Source: Aspidiotus rigidus (taxonomy: Eukaryota; Arthropoda; Insecta; Hemiptera; Diaspididae). From it: 64,000 nt of DNA. The DNA lies in NCBI GenBank assembly GCA_035079385.1, contig JAVHKY010000052.1, positions 12,462,001-12,526,000 of the forward strand, in the 5' to 3' direction. Of the stretch, positions 31,240 through 41,754 are shown in pieces (position 1 is the first letter of the stretch; each line of letters begins with the position of its first letter). A program made the position numbers and the translations under genes. The notes under the pieces are model-generated. The model saw only the letters and a program-made list of their open reading frames with translations. It was not told the DNA's origin and ran no database searches.

Positions 31240-31850
31240 AGTACTGAACATTGCGCACTTTAATACTAGAGGTTTGGCAAATGAAGAAAGATTATATGAA
31301 ATGGAACTCGCACTAAACGGAATAAAGTGGGATATAGTGGGACTATCAGAAGTTCGTAAGAAAGGTGAAGCATTAATAAGAAGAGCAAACGGAAATTATC
31401 TATACTTCTTTGGTGAAACAAGAGGACAGAGAGGCGTAGGATTTTATATATGTGGAAAGATTTGGGAAAAAGTTACTAAAATTAAAAAGGTGAGTGAAAG
31501 AATAGCTGTAATCAAGCTTAGAATAGAGAAAGAAGTAAACCTAGCGATAATTCAAATTTACGCCCCGATAAATGATGCTCAGAAAGAAGAGAAGGAGAAG
31601 TTTTATGCAGATGTACAAAGAACTATTGAAGAACAAAAAGAATACCTACTATACAATAGTTATGGGCGATTGGAATGCAAAAGTGGGGAGAGGAAAAGAT
31701 AGTGATGCGAACGTAGGCTATTACTGCGTGAGCGAAACGAACAATAACGGTGAATACTTGATAGAACTCGCACGCAGGAATAACCTAAAAGTAGCAGGAA
31801 CATTCTTCAAAAGACGTGGATATCACCAAATAGAGAAGTAAAAAACGAGA
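31240..31850 (+). pseudogene. LINE endonuclease domain (AP-type)
   Basis: Across two frames (31274-31702, 31572-31841): HFNTRGLA-like opening, IKWDIVGLSEVRKKGEAL (the xE catalytic motif), GVGFYICGK, LAIIQIYAPINDAQKEEKEK and, after a shift, VMGDWNAKVGR (catalytic GDxNA). These are the ordered motifs of LINE AP endonucleases, close to the 'craniofacial development protein 2-like' type annotated in many insects. It would nick target DNA for reverse transcription. The frameshift at about 31660 disables it. Confidence 0.8.
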
Positions 31851-32009
31851 TTGACCACTTGTTGATAAACGATCCAACAATAGTTAAAGATATCACAGTA
31901 TTATCAAAGTTTTAATTCGCATCTGATCATAGATTATGTAGAGGGGTCATTGCAATACCAAAAAGAACTAGGTTTAGAGCATTTACAAAGGAAAACAAGA
32001 CAGGTAAAT

Positions 32010-32955
32010 ATGTAATACCGGTGCAAAAATTAGAGGAAGCAAGGGACTTCCTGAAAAAGGAGCTCAGTGTAAAATTACCTAACAGTCGGCTAAACTTGAA
32101 TGTACACGAATTATACGAAAAGATAACAAATATATGCAACATAACAGTACAAAAGTACGGTTCGTACAAAATGAACGCTACTACAGATGACAAACTTACA
32201 AGAGAAACCAAAAAATTGATAGAAGAAAGAGAGGAACTGAAACGTATTAAAAGAATGACCCAAAAACAAAAAATATAATTTGTAGAAATCAGCAAGTTGA
32301 TTAGAAGAGAAATAAAGAAAGATTGTAGATTTTACGAGGAAAATAAAACTAAAGAAATAATAGAAGATACCTGGTCAACTCGAAAGATGAGAAAGGAGCT
32401 GAACAAAGGAAATCAACTTATTACAAAACTAATTGATAAACAGGGTAACATAATCACAGGAAGGGATAAGATCATTAGTGAAGCAACAAAATTCTATGAG
32501 AACTTATATGATGATCCAGACATCAATCAAAGTGGCGAGAACATGAACGAAATGAATAAATATCTAAATCAAAGCGAAAAAACATTGGAACACTTCCCAA
32601 AAGTAATAAAGTCTGAAATTTTACATGTTGCTAAAAACATAAAGATAGGAAAAGCATCAGGACCCGACAGTGTAGAAAATGAGTTTATAAAGTTGTTTCT
32701 GTATGAACTGCTCCCTCACTTAGAAATGTTGTGTAACAAAATAATTGAAGAGGAGGAAATACCTAAACAATGGCACGAAGCACAAATTATTATACTACAC
32801 AAGAGAGGAGATAAGGAAAACTTGGAAAATTACAGACCATTAAGCCTAACTTCAGACATGAGAAAAATTTTTATGAAAATTCTCAAAAATAGGATATACA
32901 AACAACTAGACTTTCATCAACCTGAGGAGCAGGCTCGTTTCAGGAGGGGATATTC
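32010..32955 (+). pseudogene. LINE reverse transcriptase, N-terminal part
   Basis: The linker frame 32021-32278 ends in a stop. The next frame (32297 onward) carries KNIKIGKASGPDSVENEFIK, IPKQWHEAQIIILHKRGD, YRPLSLTSDMRKIF and QPEEQARFRRGYS. These are RT motifs 1-2, of RTE character (QPxEQAGFR-x-GYS). The catalytic palm (A, C motifs) is absent, because the Gypsy insertion truncates it. Confidence 0.78.
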
Positions 32956-33099
32956 TGTAAATATTCTCCTTTACAGCAGTCGAAGCTTGCACCGATAAAC
33001 TCTCAACATAGTCGTACGTACATCCAAAAGCGAACTATTTTATTCCTTCTTTTTACATAATACATCGCCGGTCTGATTACAGTGATGCCAACCGCTACA
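32956..33099 (-). repeat. Gypsy 3' LTR, 144 bp
   Basis: On the minus strand runs from TGTAGCGGTTGGCATCAC to GAATATTTACA (TG...CA ends). Its last 37 bp are repeated at 37691-37727 with a single mismatch. Confidence 0.85.
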
Positions 33100-33100
33100 A

Positions 33101-33121
33101 ATCTCCCCCCCCCCTTAAAGC
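33101..33121 (-). other. Gypsy polypurine tract
   Basis: On the minus strand, CTTTAAGG followed by a G run and AGAT, directly before the 3' LTR. Primes plus-strand synthesis in LTR elements. Confidence 0.75.
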
Positions 33122-33460
33122 GGAGCGTTAAAATAAAATAGAATAATTAATTATTACTTTCAAACAAGGGTAGACAAACTTAAATAATAAACAGGAATAA
33201 CGGAATCACAGTGAGTTACAATATCACATTATTTTGTCCAAAAATTTTTTTTTTTTTTTTTTTTTACATCATTTATGCGTCAACCAAATCGCAATACTTA
33301 ATCATTTCCGACTTATAATTAGTTTTACATTTTCGGACTTTCATTAGGTCAAAACCTTAAGGTATACCTAAATACTATACGTTAATGTACGCGTGAGCAA
33401 AATTCTAAACAAAAGAAAAATAAAAAATATATTCGTGTTTCGCGATAAATTTACGAATCG
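33122..33460 (-). other. Gypsy 3' untranslated region
   Basis: AT-rich with a T homopolymer of about 20 bases at 33246-33266. No coding seen. Confidence 0.5.
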
Positions 33461-36400
33461 TCATATCGTTTGGGTTTTTTTAACTTGTCTTCCTGAACGA
33501 GTAACGTTTTGTACATTTTCGAAACGAACCTTTTTAGGAATAGTACTTCTAATATTGTTTGAAGGTCCAGGAATAGGATTCGGGAAGGGTAAAATTATTG
33601 GATTTTCAATGACCGGCTCTGGTGGCCGAGGACAAGGAGAAATATAAATAGTATTACGTTTTACCTTACCATCTTTTTTAAGGATTGGTTTAGGCCTCTT
33701 ACTTGTCTCCTCTCTTACTTCCACTTGTACTTTATCGTCTGCCCGAATATAGGCCGGCTTAAGGCGATCAATCGACACGTCTTCCTCTTTTCCAACAATC
33801 ACAATTCGAAACCATTTCTTTTTCCGCTTGACTACCAGATATGGTCCTGAATAAGGCGGTTCTAACGGTGGTTGCACTCTATCTGTTCTCAAAAATACAT
33901 ATTTTGAACTAAAAAGGTCTTTGTGAATAAAAATTTTACCTTTCTGTACTCTTTCCCTTGGAATCGGCCTTATTCGCCTGACATACTGCCGTAATTTCGC
34001 TACATACTGGCTCTTGTCCTGGATTTCTGGGCCGTCTTCGTAGAATTCACCCGGTAGACATATTGTTGAACCCATCGTTAATTCAGCACATGACACTCCT
34101 TCGTCTTCGCTGGGCGACGCTCGTAAACCCATCAACACTATCGGTAGCGCTTGCACCCAATCCTGTGTTTCGCATTCCAACGCCTATTTCAAAATTTTAT
34201 TAAAATTTTCAACCTTACCATTCGCAGCAGGGTGATAACTTGTCGTCTTAATGGCTCGCGTTCCTAATAATTTCATTAATTCTTGGAACAAGGACGAAGT
34301 GTACTGCGAACCTCGATCCGTGGTGACCCGTAATGGTACTCCAAATCTCGACACCCAATACTCAACAAAGGTTCGCGCGACGGTCTCTACCGTAATGTCT
34401 TTGATCGGTACAGCTTCTATCCAGTTTGTTGCTCGATCTATAAAAGTGGATACATATCTGAAACCTTGACATTCATTTAATGTTATTAAATCTGTATGAA
34501 CATGATCAAATCGATCCGACGGCGGAAACTGTCCTAGTGGCGCTTTCGTGTGCCTACTTATTTTAGCTCGCTGACGTTCCACACACTCTTTCGTCCATTG
34601 ACCAATATCTTTCTTCATAAACGGCCAGAAGTATCGTTCTGAAATCATACGAAAAGAAGCATTTCGTCCACGATGAGCTAATCTATGTACCTGATTGAAA
34701 ACTTGTTTTCTCAATTGAATAGGAACGAACGGCTTGTTTTTCTCATTGTGGAATGCGCAGATCAACGTTTTACCATTTTCCATTAGCACTTCTTTGAACT
34801 GAGTCTTTCGAAATCCCTCAGCCATCACTTTTTGCGTTTCTTCATCCTTGAGCTGCGCCTCTGCAATCTGCGAAAAATCTAATATTGTAGTAATTTCATT
34901 TACCTGCTCCTCTGGACGACTCATATTGTCTGCAACGATATTCGATGCGCCCGATACGTGACGAATTTCACTCGAAAACTGAGCCAGATACTCTATTTGA
35001 TGAGCACGCCGTTGAATTTTACAAAGCTTTTTCGTAGTGAACATGTGGATCAATGGCTTATGATCTGTAACAAAAATAACTTGTCGCCCCTCTATTAGGG
35101 ATTCAAAATGTTCTGTGGCTGCATATAACGCGTACAATTCGCGATCGTAAGTGGGCCACTTTTGCTGTCTATCACTAAGCTTAGCTGAAAAAAATGCTAA
35201 CGGCCTACGTTCGTTTCCATCCATCTGTTCTAAAACTGCGCCGACGGAATGAGATGACGCGTCAGCTGTGAGGTAAAGAGGTAAATGAGGGGAAACATAA
35301 GAAAGTTTAACAAAATTAGAAAATGCATTTTTTACTGTTTCAAACGCTTGTAAGAGTTCCGGTGTCCATTGTATCAACGTACGATCGTTCTTCTTTGTGC
35401 GCCCCTTGAGTAGATCGTGAAGCGGTGCCATCAATTCCGCTGCGTCTTTTTTGAATTGGCGATAGAACGTGAACATACCCAAGACTCTACGTAAGGCTCT
35501 GATCGTATTCGGCCGCACCAGTTTCCGAAATTGGTCTACCTTTTCATCCGTTGGCAGGAAACCTTCACCTGTTATCTTATGACCTAAAAACATAAGTTCC
35601 TCTCGCGCAAATTGTGTTTTAGTTATATTAATCGATAATGCATATTGCTGCAAACGCTGGAAAACTATATCTAAATGTTCATAATGCTGTTCTAAATTAT
35701 CCGAAAAAATCAATAAATCATCAAGATAGGAAAACACAAAAGGAAGGTCCTCGAAAATACGACCAACGAAACGCTTAAATGTGGCCGCAGCATTTCTGAG
35801 ACCGAATGACATTCGACGATATTCGTAAAAATTTCGTGACGTTATAACTGCTGTTTTTTCTATGTCCGGGCCATGCACCGGTATATTATGATACGCACGT
35901 ATGAGATCAATATGTGAAAAACATTTTTTACCATTAAGCTTATGAGTAGAATCTCTTAAATTAGGAATCGGAAATCTATCAGGTACCGTTACTGCATTCA
36001 GTCGTCGATAGTTAACTGCTATTCTGTCCAGCTTTTTGTTTTTGATGACTGGGCGGACTTGTGATGACCACTGATATTTGGACGGTTGTGTGATGCCTTG
36101 CTCCGTCATTTTTTGAAATTCTTTTTCCACTATTTCTGTCATCTCTGGTCCCAAACGTCGTGGTTTCTGGTATATTGGTGGTCCTGTAGTTTCGATATGA
36201 TGACGGACGTCGTGAGGTGGATCCTTCTGATACTGCGGTGGCTTCAGCAGGGACGAATATTTTTTCAAAAGTTGACTTATCCTCTCAACGGGATGAAGTT
36301 CGTCAGTTATACAGTTAATACTAGGTTGATCGGATTCTTTTACTGTACCTCTAGCACTTGCCAGTGTTGACCCATCTATGAGTAGTTTACGTTTTAGGTC

Positions 36401-36718
36401 CGGAAGTAGATGAAAAGCAAGAAGTAAATCAGCTCCTATTATTGGTCGCTTTACGTCCGCAATGATGAAGTTCCAGTCCAATTTTTTAGGGAGTCCAACA
36501 TCGATTGTTGGCCGCTCCACTCCATACGACGGTATTCGAGAGCCATTTGCTGCATACAAATTAAAAATATACTCTGGTTTGGCAGAATTAGTGTCTGTTC
36601 TCGGTATTGCCGACACGTCCGATCCACAGTCCACAAGGAATTCAAATCCTAGGAATAGTGCTTGCACGTCGGTCTGCATTTTGTACTCTTTTCTCCAAAT
36701 GTATAATGATACCAACAT
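33461..36718 (-). pseudogene. Gypsy pol polyprotein, one in-frame stop
   Basis: 844 residues, then TAG at 34181-34183, then 239 more residues in the same frame. Domains in order: aspartic protease ([13 protein letters not shown], about residues 27-39, with C in place of the usual T/S after the catalytic D); reverse transcriptase ([14 protein letters not shown] and YLDD in [12 protein letters not shown]); RNase H ([14 protein letters not shown]); integrase (HRLAHRGR zinc finger, [22 protein letters not shown]). The second cysteine of the finger is R (CVER for CxxC). The 239-residue end has the chromodomain-less tail with YSGPYLVVKRKKKWFRI. It overlaps gag, suggesting frameshifted expression. 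Close to intact, so a fairly recent insertion. Confidence 0.92.
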
Positions 36719-37596
36719 TCTCCGTCGTAAAGTTCGACCGGTTTCCTACGATGCGGTGTTTGCCTTCGATTACTGTGGTGACGGGAAGAAGATCTGTACG
36801 TTTGTCGGTTTCCGTACCTTGGTGATGAAGATCGATCTCGATTTCGACTCTGTCTTACGGATAAAGCTGCAATTTCTCGCTGCATCTCTTGTAGCACGTT
36901 GACTATGAGGCTTTCTGAAGAAGAGGACGAATTTGATATGCTACAAACCGTGCGTTCTTTTGTGATTTTGCGCTGAAGCTCCCATACTGTATCCGCTTGT
37001 TTGGCTAATTCATCAGTTTGCAGCGTCATACTCGGCACTATACCCAATTTGGTGTCGTTTGGGATTCTGTTGAGCCATAATTCTCTCAGCACTTTATCAG
37101 GCAGGGCTTTACCTGCCTGATTTTTTATTTCTTCCAAAATTACTGACGGCTTGGTGTCTTCAGACAAAGGTTTGGCCTCAAATAATTTTCTAATTCTTTT
37201 CTCTTCCGCATCGCCGTAAAAATGCAATAATTTAGCTTTAGCCGCTGTGTAAGGACTGGTTTCGTGCGGCACCCCGTTAGCGAACGTCTCTGATTTTTCG
37301 ATGATTGATTGAATTTTTTCAATTTGCTCCATCGCCAAAGATTGAAGAAGATGGTTGAATTTTTGTTGTTCCGTCTCGATTCCGTTGGCCCGAAATAAGG
37401 ATTCAGTCGTTAAAAACCAAAGGTTAGGATTGTTAGCGGAAAATTCGACTATACGTATTTTCTTTGTCTGCGCCAAATTGTGCTGTGTCATGTTCGCGTT
37501 CAAACTTGAAAAATTAGGTAACTGTAGATGAATGGTACTTTCACTATTCGTTGTCGAATTATTCGTGTCGTTCGGCATGATTGAAAATATTAACAC
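36649..37596 (-). CDS. Gypsy gag with CHCC zinc finger
   Basis: 315 residues. It opens [20 protein letters not shown]; a central capsid-like part has [37 protein letters not shown] and [14 protein letters not shown]. It ends in a basic, serine/arginine-rich region and the finger [15 protein letters not shown]3-C (Cx2Hx9Cx3C), the CHCC form known from CsRn1-type Gypsy elements. The frame is intact. Either the first M (37596) or the M at residue 7 (MPNDTNN) may start it. The 3' end overlaps pol by 70 bp. Confidence 0.88.
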   Translation of the reverse strand: MLIFSIMPNDTNNSTTNSESTIHLQLPNFSSLNANMTQHNLAQTKKIRIVEFSANNPNLWFLTTESLFRANGIETEQQKFNHLLQSLAMEQIEKIQSIIEKSETFANGVPHETSPYTAAKAKLLHFYGDAEEKRIRKLFEAKPLSEDTKPSVILEEIKNQAGKALPDKVLRELWLNRIPNDTKLGIVPSMTLQTDELAKQADTVWELQRKITKERTVCSISNSSSSSESLIVNVLQEMQREIAALSVRQSRNRDRSSSPRYGNRQTYRSSSRHHSNRRQTPHRRKPVELYDGECWYHYTFGEKSTKCRPTCKHYS

Positions 37597-37673
37597 AACG
37601 AAAAAAAAAAATTTACGATCGGAATAAAATGCGTCAAAACGGACAAATTAATTAATTAATACGGATAGAAGTC

Positions 37674-37689
37674 CGGTCTCGGTCGCCAC
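37674..37689 (-). other. Gypsy primer-binding site
   Basis: On the minus strand, two bases after the LTR end TTTACA comes TGGCGACCGAGACCGG. TGG at this position is the complement of a tRNA CCA end. Several insect Gypsy elements use a similar TGGCGACC site thought to pair with tRNA-Arg; the exact tRNA here is not proven. Confidence 0.65.
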
Positions 37690-37690
37690 T

Positions 37691-37727
37691 TGTAAATATT
37701 CTGCTTTACAGCAGTCGAAGCTTGCAC
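37691..37727 (-). repeat. Gypsy 5' LTR, truncated to 37 bp
   Basis: Only the primer-site-proximal 37 bp remain (TGTAAATATTCTGCTTTACA onward). At 37727 the sequence switches to the R1-like LINE. About 107 bp of LTR, including any promoter, are gone. Confidence 0.85.
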
Positions 37728-37782
37728 ATACCACTCTATTTGCCTGGCCCTGGTGGAGTCTCTTCCAGTGACTAGGTAGGAG

Positions 37783-38073
37783 ATGGAAAACTCTGACAAT
37801 AAAAACCCGGTCATAGCCGTAAGGTGTGTGCCTTTCCCTACGAGGACCAAGCAGCTCGCGGGGGAATTATGGCTCTGCAAGATGATCTGGGAAGGCGGAA
37901 GCAGCTTCCCAGATGACGCCTCACACTGCAACTTATATTTACAGATGGTAATGACAAAAGACCAGGAAATCGGTGCCGTTTCGGATGCGGCGAACCGGCT
38001 CCCCACGCTGATGCGCTCAGGCGGCGGGGGGTCGGGGGTGTTGTCCCCGAATCCCATGATGAGGCAACAATGA
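37783..38073 (+). CDS. Short leading frame of R1-like LINE
   Basis: Ninety-six residues from ATG at 37783, holding KQLAGELWLCKMIWEGGSSF and a glycine-rich RSGGGGSG near the end. Its TGA overlaps the next ATG (ATGA at 38070-38073), as in coupled LINE frames. No domain recognised. It could be the start of ORF1 displaced by a frameshift. Confidence 0.45.
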   Translation: MENSDNKNPVIAVRCVPFPTRTKQLAGELWLCKMIWEGGSSFPDDASHCNLYLQMVMTKDQEIGAVSDAANRLPTLMRSGGGGSGVLSPNPMMRQQ

Positions 38074-38855
38074 CGGAGAAGAAAGAGGCGACCAAGAACG
38101 CCGATGAGGTGTCTACGGTAATACCAGGAACGCCGGAGGGGGCTGATGAAGTTTTTGTCACCCCTCTTGCATGGAAAAAGAACCGGAGGAAGAGACTGCG
38201 AGCGAATTCGTTCACGTCACCCACAAAGACGGAGTCCGATAGTGAACAGACAGACGAGGAAGGTTTGTTTCTTGGGAAGATCCCAAACCTTCCCAATGCC
38301 AAAATGAAGACCGCAATGAAGAAGCTGCAAGATCACTGTAAGCGACTGATGCAGAAGGACCTAGCACGCGAAGCCGAACTCCAAGCGGGGCGGAAAAGCA
38401 AGGCCGCAATGCAGGAAAAGGTGCAGGAACTCCAGGGGCTCGTGGATACCTGCCTCTCTGCGAAAGACCAGCAAGCCAGCACACAGCTCCTCCAGGAGAT
38501 GGGGACTTTGAAGGCGCGAAATGTTAAGCTAGAGACCCAGGTGAAGACGCTCCTGGCCCATCACAAGAAGGGAGAGGAGGAAAAAATGAAAACCCTTCAA
38601 GAGCTGAAGGACATTAGGGCCGAGAATGTCAGGCTCAAGGAAAATGTGACTAGCATGCGCACCAAACTGCGGAGGCTTGCAATGCTGCAGCAGCATGGAC
38701 AAGCAGTATCACCGACACCACTCGTACCACAGAGTAGCAGTGGCCCACGGAAAGCTGAGAAGGCCACGGCGGTACCAAAACCACCCATCAAACCGCTGAG
38801 GACACCCCAGCAATGGCAGCAGCAATCGCAACCACGGCTGCAACAACGACTGTAG
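38070..38855 (+). pseudogene. R1-like LINE ORF1 (gag-like), coiled-coil part
   Basis: 261 residues: an acidic N-terminus, a basic KKNRRKRLRANSF patch, then a long heptad-rich coiled coil from about residue 85 to 215 (KTAMKKLQDHCKRLMQKDLA, LKARNVKLETQVKTLL, EMKTLQELKDIRAENVRLKE-type pattern), and a Pro/Gln-rich end. LINE ORF1 proteins of the I/R1 group trimerise by such coils and coat element RNA. A shift in a CAG/CAA-rich stretch near 38820-38855 passes reading to the next frame. Confidence 0.6.
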
Positions 38856-39250
38856 CAGAAAAAACAACCGCAGCAGCAACAGCAACAGCGGAAGGAGCAA
38901 CAGCAACTGCAACAACGCCAGAAGCAACTGGTAGAGCAGCGACAACAGCAGCAATAGGAACTGCAGCGCAGCAACAGCAGCAATTGTCCTCACAGGCAGC
39001 CACACTTGGTTCCAACGTACCTTCGTGGAGCCAGGTAGTTTCCCGGGGCAATCGGAAGAAGCCCCTACCTACCATACCACAGTCCCAAGGCCAAAGGCAG
39101 GAGAGGTTACTGGAAAAGAGGAAGCCAAGGTCGGCAGCAGTAATCATCGCCCAAAAAAGTGAGGATGTCACCTATGAGGCCATCCTCAAGACAGCCTGGT
39201 CCAAGCTGTCAATAGCATCATTAGCAAAAGAAGCATATGCGGCTATGTGA
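38813..39250 (+). pseudogene. R1-like LINE ORF1, C-terminal part
   Basis: 145 residues in another frame: alanine/threonine-rich start (the shifted CAG repeat), then VPSWSQVVSRGNRKKPLP, RKPRSAAVIIAQ and VTYEAILKTAWSKL. The 'PxSAAV-(I/V)I...Y-xxxL-xxA' phrase precedes the knuckles in R1/I-type ORF1 proteins. The knuckles themselves are missing, so the end is truncated. The expanded CAG/GCA run most likely caused the frame change. Confidence 0.6.
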
Positions 39251-39947
39251 CTGCATTTGGTTGCGCATGAGATTTTATTTTCAATTGAGTTCTACTTCTT
39301 GATACGAATAAAAATTTGAAATTTGAAAGAGAAAAATTTTTTTCGACAGGAAAAATTGTCATAAGCTAGAGGGCTTGGAAAAAAACGTAAAAAATGTCTA
39401 ATGAAAAAAAAAAATGTAAGAAGAAAAACCAAGGCTCGAACCTCGAACAATCGAGAAAATGATGAAAAAGGTTCCAAATATTCACGCGCTCCTTGCGCGC
39501 GTGAATGCCGCGAGTGGTAACCACATATGTTTAGCGTTATAAATGGCATTCAAAGCGTGAAAAACCCAAATGTTACGGAAAACTCAAATGTACCGTAACA
39601 TATATGTTATGTATTTTTTGTACGATTTATGAAACGTTAAAAATAGCTAAAAACCGTTGTGATTAAAACTAATAAACCGAGGTGCCATATATTAGACTAC
39701 CACAGAATTTCAGTCCGATGATAATTATTTTTTAGTTGTAGGAACACTATTGTTTCATTTTTAATCATTTCGTATAATCTATTTTGTAGGATCACATTTT
39801 ACTTTACTTTTGTTTTGTACTATTATTTCATTTCGTATAATCTATTTTACTTTATTTTTGTTTTGTACAATTATACAAATATTTCGTACTTACTTTCAGG
39901 TTTATATTGTCTTCGTATGGTAAGAAAGGACGTAGAAATAAATTGAA
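39251..39947. other. No gene; hairpin and inverted-repeat border
   Basis: Holds a short hairpin ATTCACGCGC / GCGCGTGAAT at 39480-39506, then the left member of a distant inverted repeat pair (39595-39760). Short AT-rich direct repeats (TTTCGTATAATCTATTTT) lie at 39770 and 39832. Confidence 0.5.
39595..39760. repeat. Left member of a 7.9-kb-spaced inverted repeat
   Basis: Matches the reverse complement of 47300-47490. Shared words are AAAAATAGCTAAAAACCGTT, GAGGTGCCATAT, CCACAGAATTTCAGTC. It marks the left edge of the repeat domain that contains the Helitron inverted repeat and the satellite. Confidence 0.8.
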
Positions 39948-40262
39948 AATTGATATCTATTTTTACTGTCAACTTCACGATATCCGAAGACGACCGATTT
40001 GAAAATTTATTTATCCGGAAAAAAATGTCTGGAGACGGCCAAGCTGTTAATTTTATTTATCCGGAGAACATTATCTGGTTTTTCACTGTCAACCTCACTA
40101 TATCCGGAGAGGACCGATTTGAAAATTCATTTATCCGGAGAACGGCACTCTGTCAATTTATTTATCCGGAGAAAAATATCTGGAGACGGCTAAGTTGTTA
40201 ATTTATAATTTTATTTATCCGGAGAAAGTTATCTGGAGAAGACCAATTTGACAATTTAATTT
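39948..40262. repeat. Tandem repeat with TTTATCCGGAGAA unit
   Basis: The phrase ATTTATCCGGAGAA recurs five times or more, interleaved with GACCGATTTGAAAATT and ATCTGGAGACGGC(C/T)AAG. The longer unit is roughly 120 bp in about 2.5 copies. Frames through it reflect the repeat, not a protein. Confidence 0.8.
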
Positions 40263-40431
40263 TCCGTAGAGACTACTTGGAGAAGTTTACTACAGAATAT
40301 AAATACTACCGATTCTCGAAACATTGACCTGACATTTAGTTATTTTAATTTTTTTTGTCCGTGAAATTTATTGAGGTTGGGGGGAGACGTATTATTGCTG
40401 CAATGAGGATAGAAATTATTTTTCTCGTCAT

Positions 40432-40719
40432 ATGCCCATGGATGGAAGCTGTTTATTTTATTCCTTATCGTATTTACTGTTCAATGAGAATATTCATCAA
40501 GCTCAAGTCCTAAGAATTGAGTGTTGCGATCACATTAGCGAGAACATTGGTTTATATTTACCTAATCCCGTATTCACTCACGGTCAATTAGGCCTATATG
40601 TTGCCTTGTCAAGAGGAAAATCGTTTTCAGAATTAAAAGTAGCTTGCACAAATAGGAAAGAGAAGAACGATGATGATACCTATACAAAAAATATTGTATT
40701 CAAGGAAATTTTGGATTAG
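40432..40719 (+). pseudogene. Helitron OTU protease joined to helicase C-terminus
   Basis: Ninety-five residues. The first 40 read MPMDGSCLFYSLSYLLFNEN and ending CDHISEN. This is the N-terminal motif of OTU cysteine proteases (DGxCLFxSxS with catalytic D and C), known as cargo in some Helitron polyproteins. Then IGLYLPNPVFTHGQLGLYVA and LSRGKSFSELKV, the extreme C-terminus of the Helitron Pif1-type helicase. The OTU histidine and most of the helicase are absent, so a large internal deletion joined the two in frame. It lies upstream of a Helitron 3' end at 41715. Confidence 0.78.
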
Positions 40720-41715
40720 GGAAAAAGTTTCATGGAAAGTACCGTTGATTACACAATGACGAGAAAAAGAATAATACCAAAGTACCTACACACAAAAATG
40801 TAGTCTTCATGGAAATATTGACTTAAATTTGTTCGCAAAATTCTAGGTACCACTAAATATAATTGATCATTAATAAGAAAAAAGATAATGAACTGGAGAC
40901 AAGACGGATCAAACGTTTGAAAAATAATTCTTCGTATTACCCGCACAGCTAACATAAACAATAATTATCCCGTCATTGGAAAACGAATTAAATACATATT
41001 AATTCTCTGATTAACATTATTAATAATAAATTAAGGACAACATTTACTTCATTATTTATGTTGACTATAGATTATGAACTGGAGGACTTGACATCATCAC
41101 GATTTAACAGAAGAATACTTATAGAATGGTGAATTACAAAAATCAGGACTCGACGTCAAGAATAACTGTTAGTTGGAGGTGAGTGGACTCGAAAGATATA
41201 CATTTTTTAATTCCAAAAAATGTCTAAAATATAAAAATACGTGATGACGAGAGAGGCGCGCCAAACATTTTTGTTCTATTCGTTTTTAGATTACAGCAGG
41301 ACGACACGTAGAATCAATTATTAGGATACGGATAATTAGATGAGGAGAGAAGACTGAAAAAGAAGGAGAGTTTGCATAAAAATTTTGAATACAGGTCCAC
41401 GCAGAAAAGTAATCTACGGAATTAATACTTTTTTTTTTTTTTTTTCAGAGTAGAAATATCTACATTATTTACCGAAGTTGTTAAAAATTATTCCTATTTA
41501 CATGTTTTCCATAAGAAATTTGTATCGCCAAAAATTCATTGACAATTCCTTACTTTTTTTGTTTTGTAATAAGTGATAGGCAATATGAAGAAATATTTGA
41601 AGATTAGATGACACAAGTATCAAAAAATAAAAAAATATAGATTTTTTAATTCCGAAAAACTATAAAAATACGTGATGACGAGAGAGGCGCGCCTATGGCG
41701 CGCCGTCATGGCTAG
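40633..41715 (+). mobile_element. Helitron 3' region, left arm of a large inverted repeat
   Basis: Runs from the helicase tail to a canonical 3' end: hairpin GGCGCGCCTATGGCGCGCC (41686-41704), then GTCATGG and CTAG (41712-41715), followed by T. The whole stretch is repeated inverted at 41755-43275. Sequence from 41070 on also matches Helitron C. Confidence 0.85.
41686..41715 (+). terminator. Helitron 3' hairpin and CTAG end
   Basis: Stem of two 8-bp GGCGCGCC words around TAT, seven bases GTCATGG, then CTAG. This is the Helitron replication-termination structure. Each arm is itself a palindrome, so it can fold in more than one way. Confidence 0.85.
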
Positions 41716-41754
41716 TCTATATCTATTATTCTATATTATTAAATTTAATAATTA

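Larger units (their letters stand above)
30890..32955 (+). mobile_element. RTE-like LINE, 5' part, cut by a Gypsy LTR
   Basis: Non-LTR retrotransposon with an apurinic-type endonuclease followed by an RT of RTE type. The RT stops at RRGYSV where the Gypsy LTR begins (32956). The rest of the RT is not present on the far side of the Gypsy element. Upstream 30890-31250 is probable 5' UTR. Several frame breaks show decay. Confidence 0.75.
32956..37727 (-). mobile_element. Gypsy LTR retrotransposon, nearly intact coding
   Basis: Order on the minus strand: 5' LTR remnant (37727-37691), primer-binding site, gag, pol, polypurine tract, complete 3' LTR (33099-32956). The gag CHCC finger and pol organisation suggest the CsRn1-like branch. 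It is inserted into the RTE-like LINE. The left flank is TATTC; the right flank was lost when the 5' LTR was truncated. Confidence 0.9.
37728..39250 (+). mobile_element. R1-like LINE, ORF1 only
   Basis: Directly abuts the truncated Gypsy LTR. It contains ORF1-type coding in three frames, but no endonuclease or RT follows, so the element is 3' truncated or the remainder was lost. The GC content is clearly higher than in surrounding DNA, pointing to a separate origin. Confidence 0.6.

Noticed and set aside
38597..39171. Minus-strand cysteine-, leucine- and alanine-rich frames
   Set aside because: Translations of the complement of a CAG/CAA repeat in the R1-like ORF1, in three frames; no independent evidence.
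40000..40201. Plus-strand frames with repeated LSGE/FIRRT phrases
   Set aside because: They are readings of the TTTATCCGGAGAA tandem repeat.
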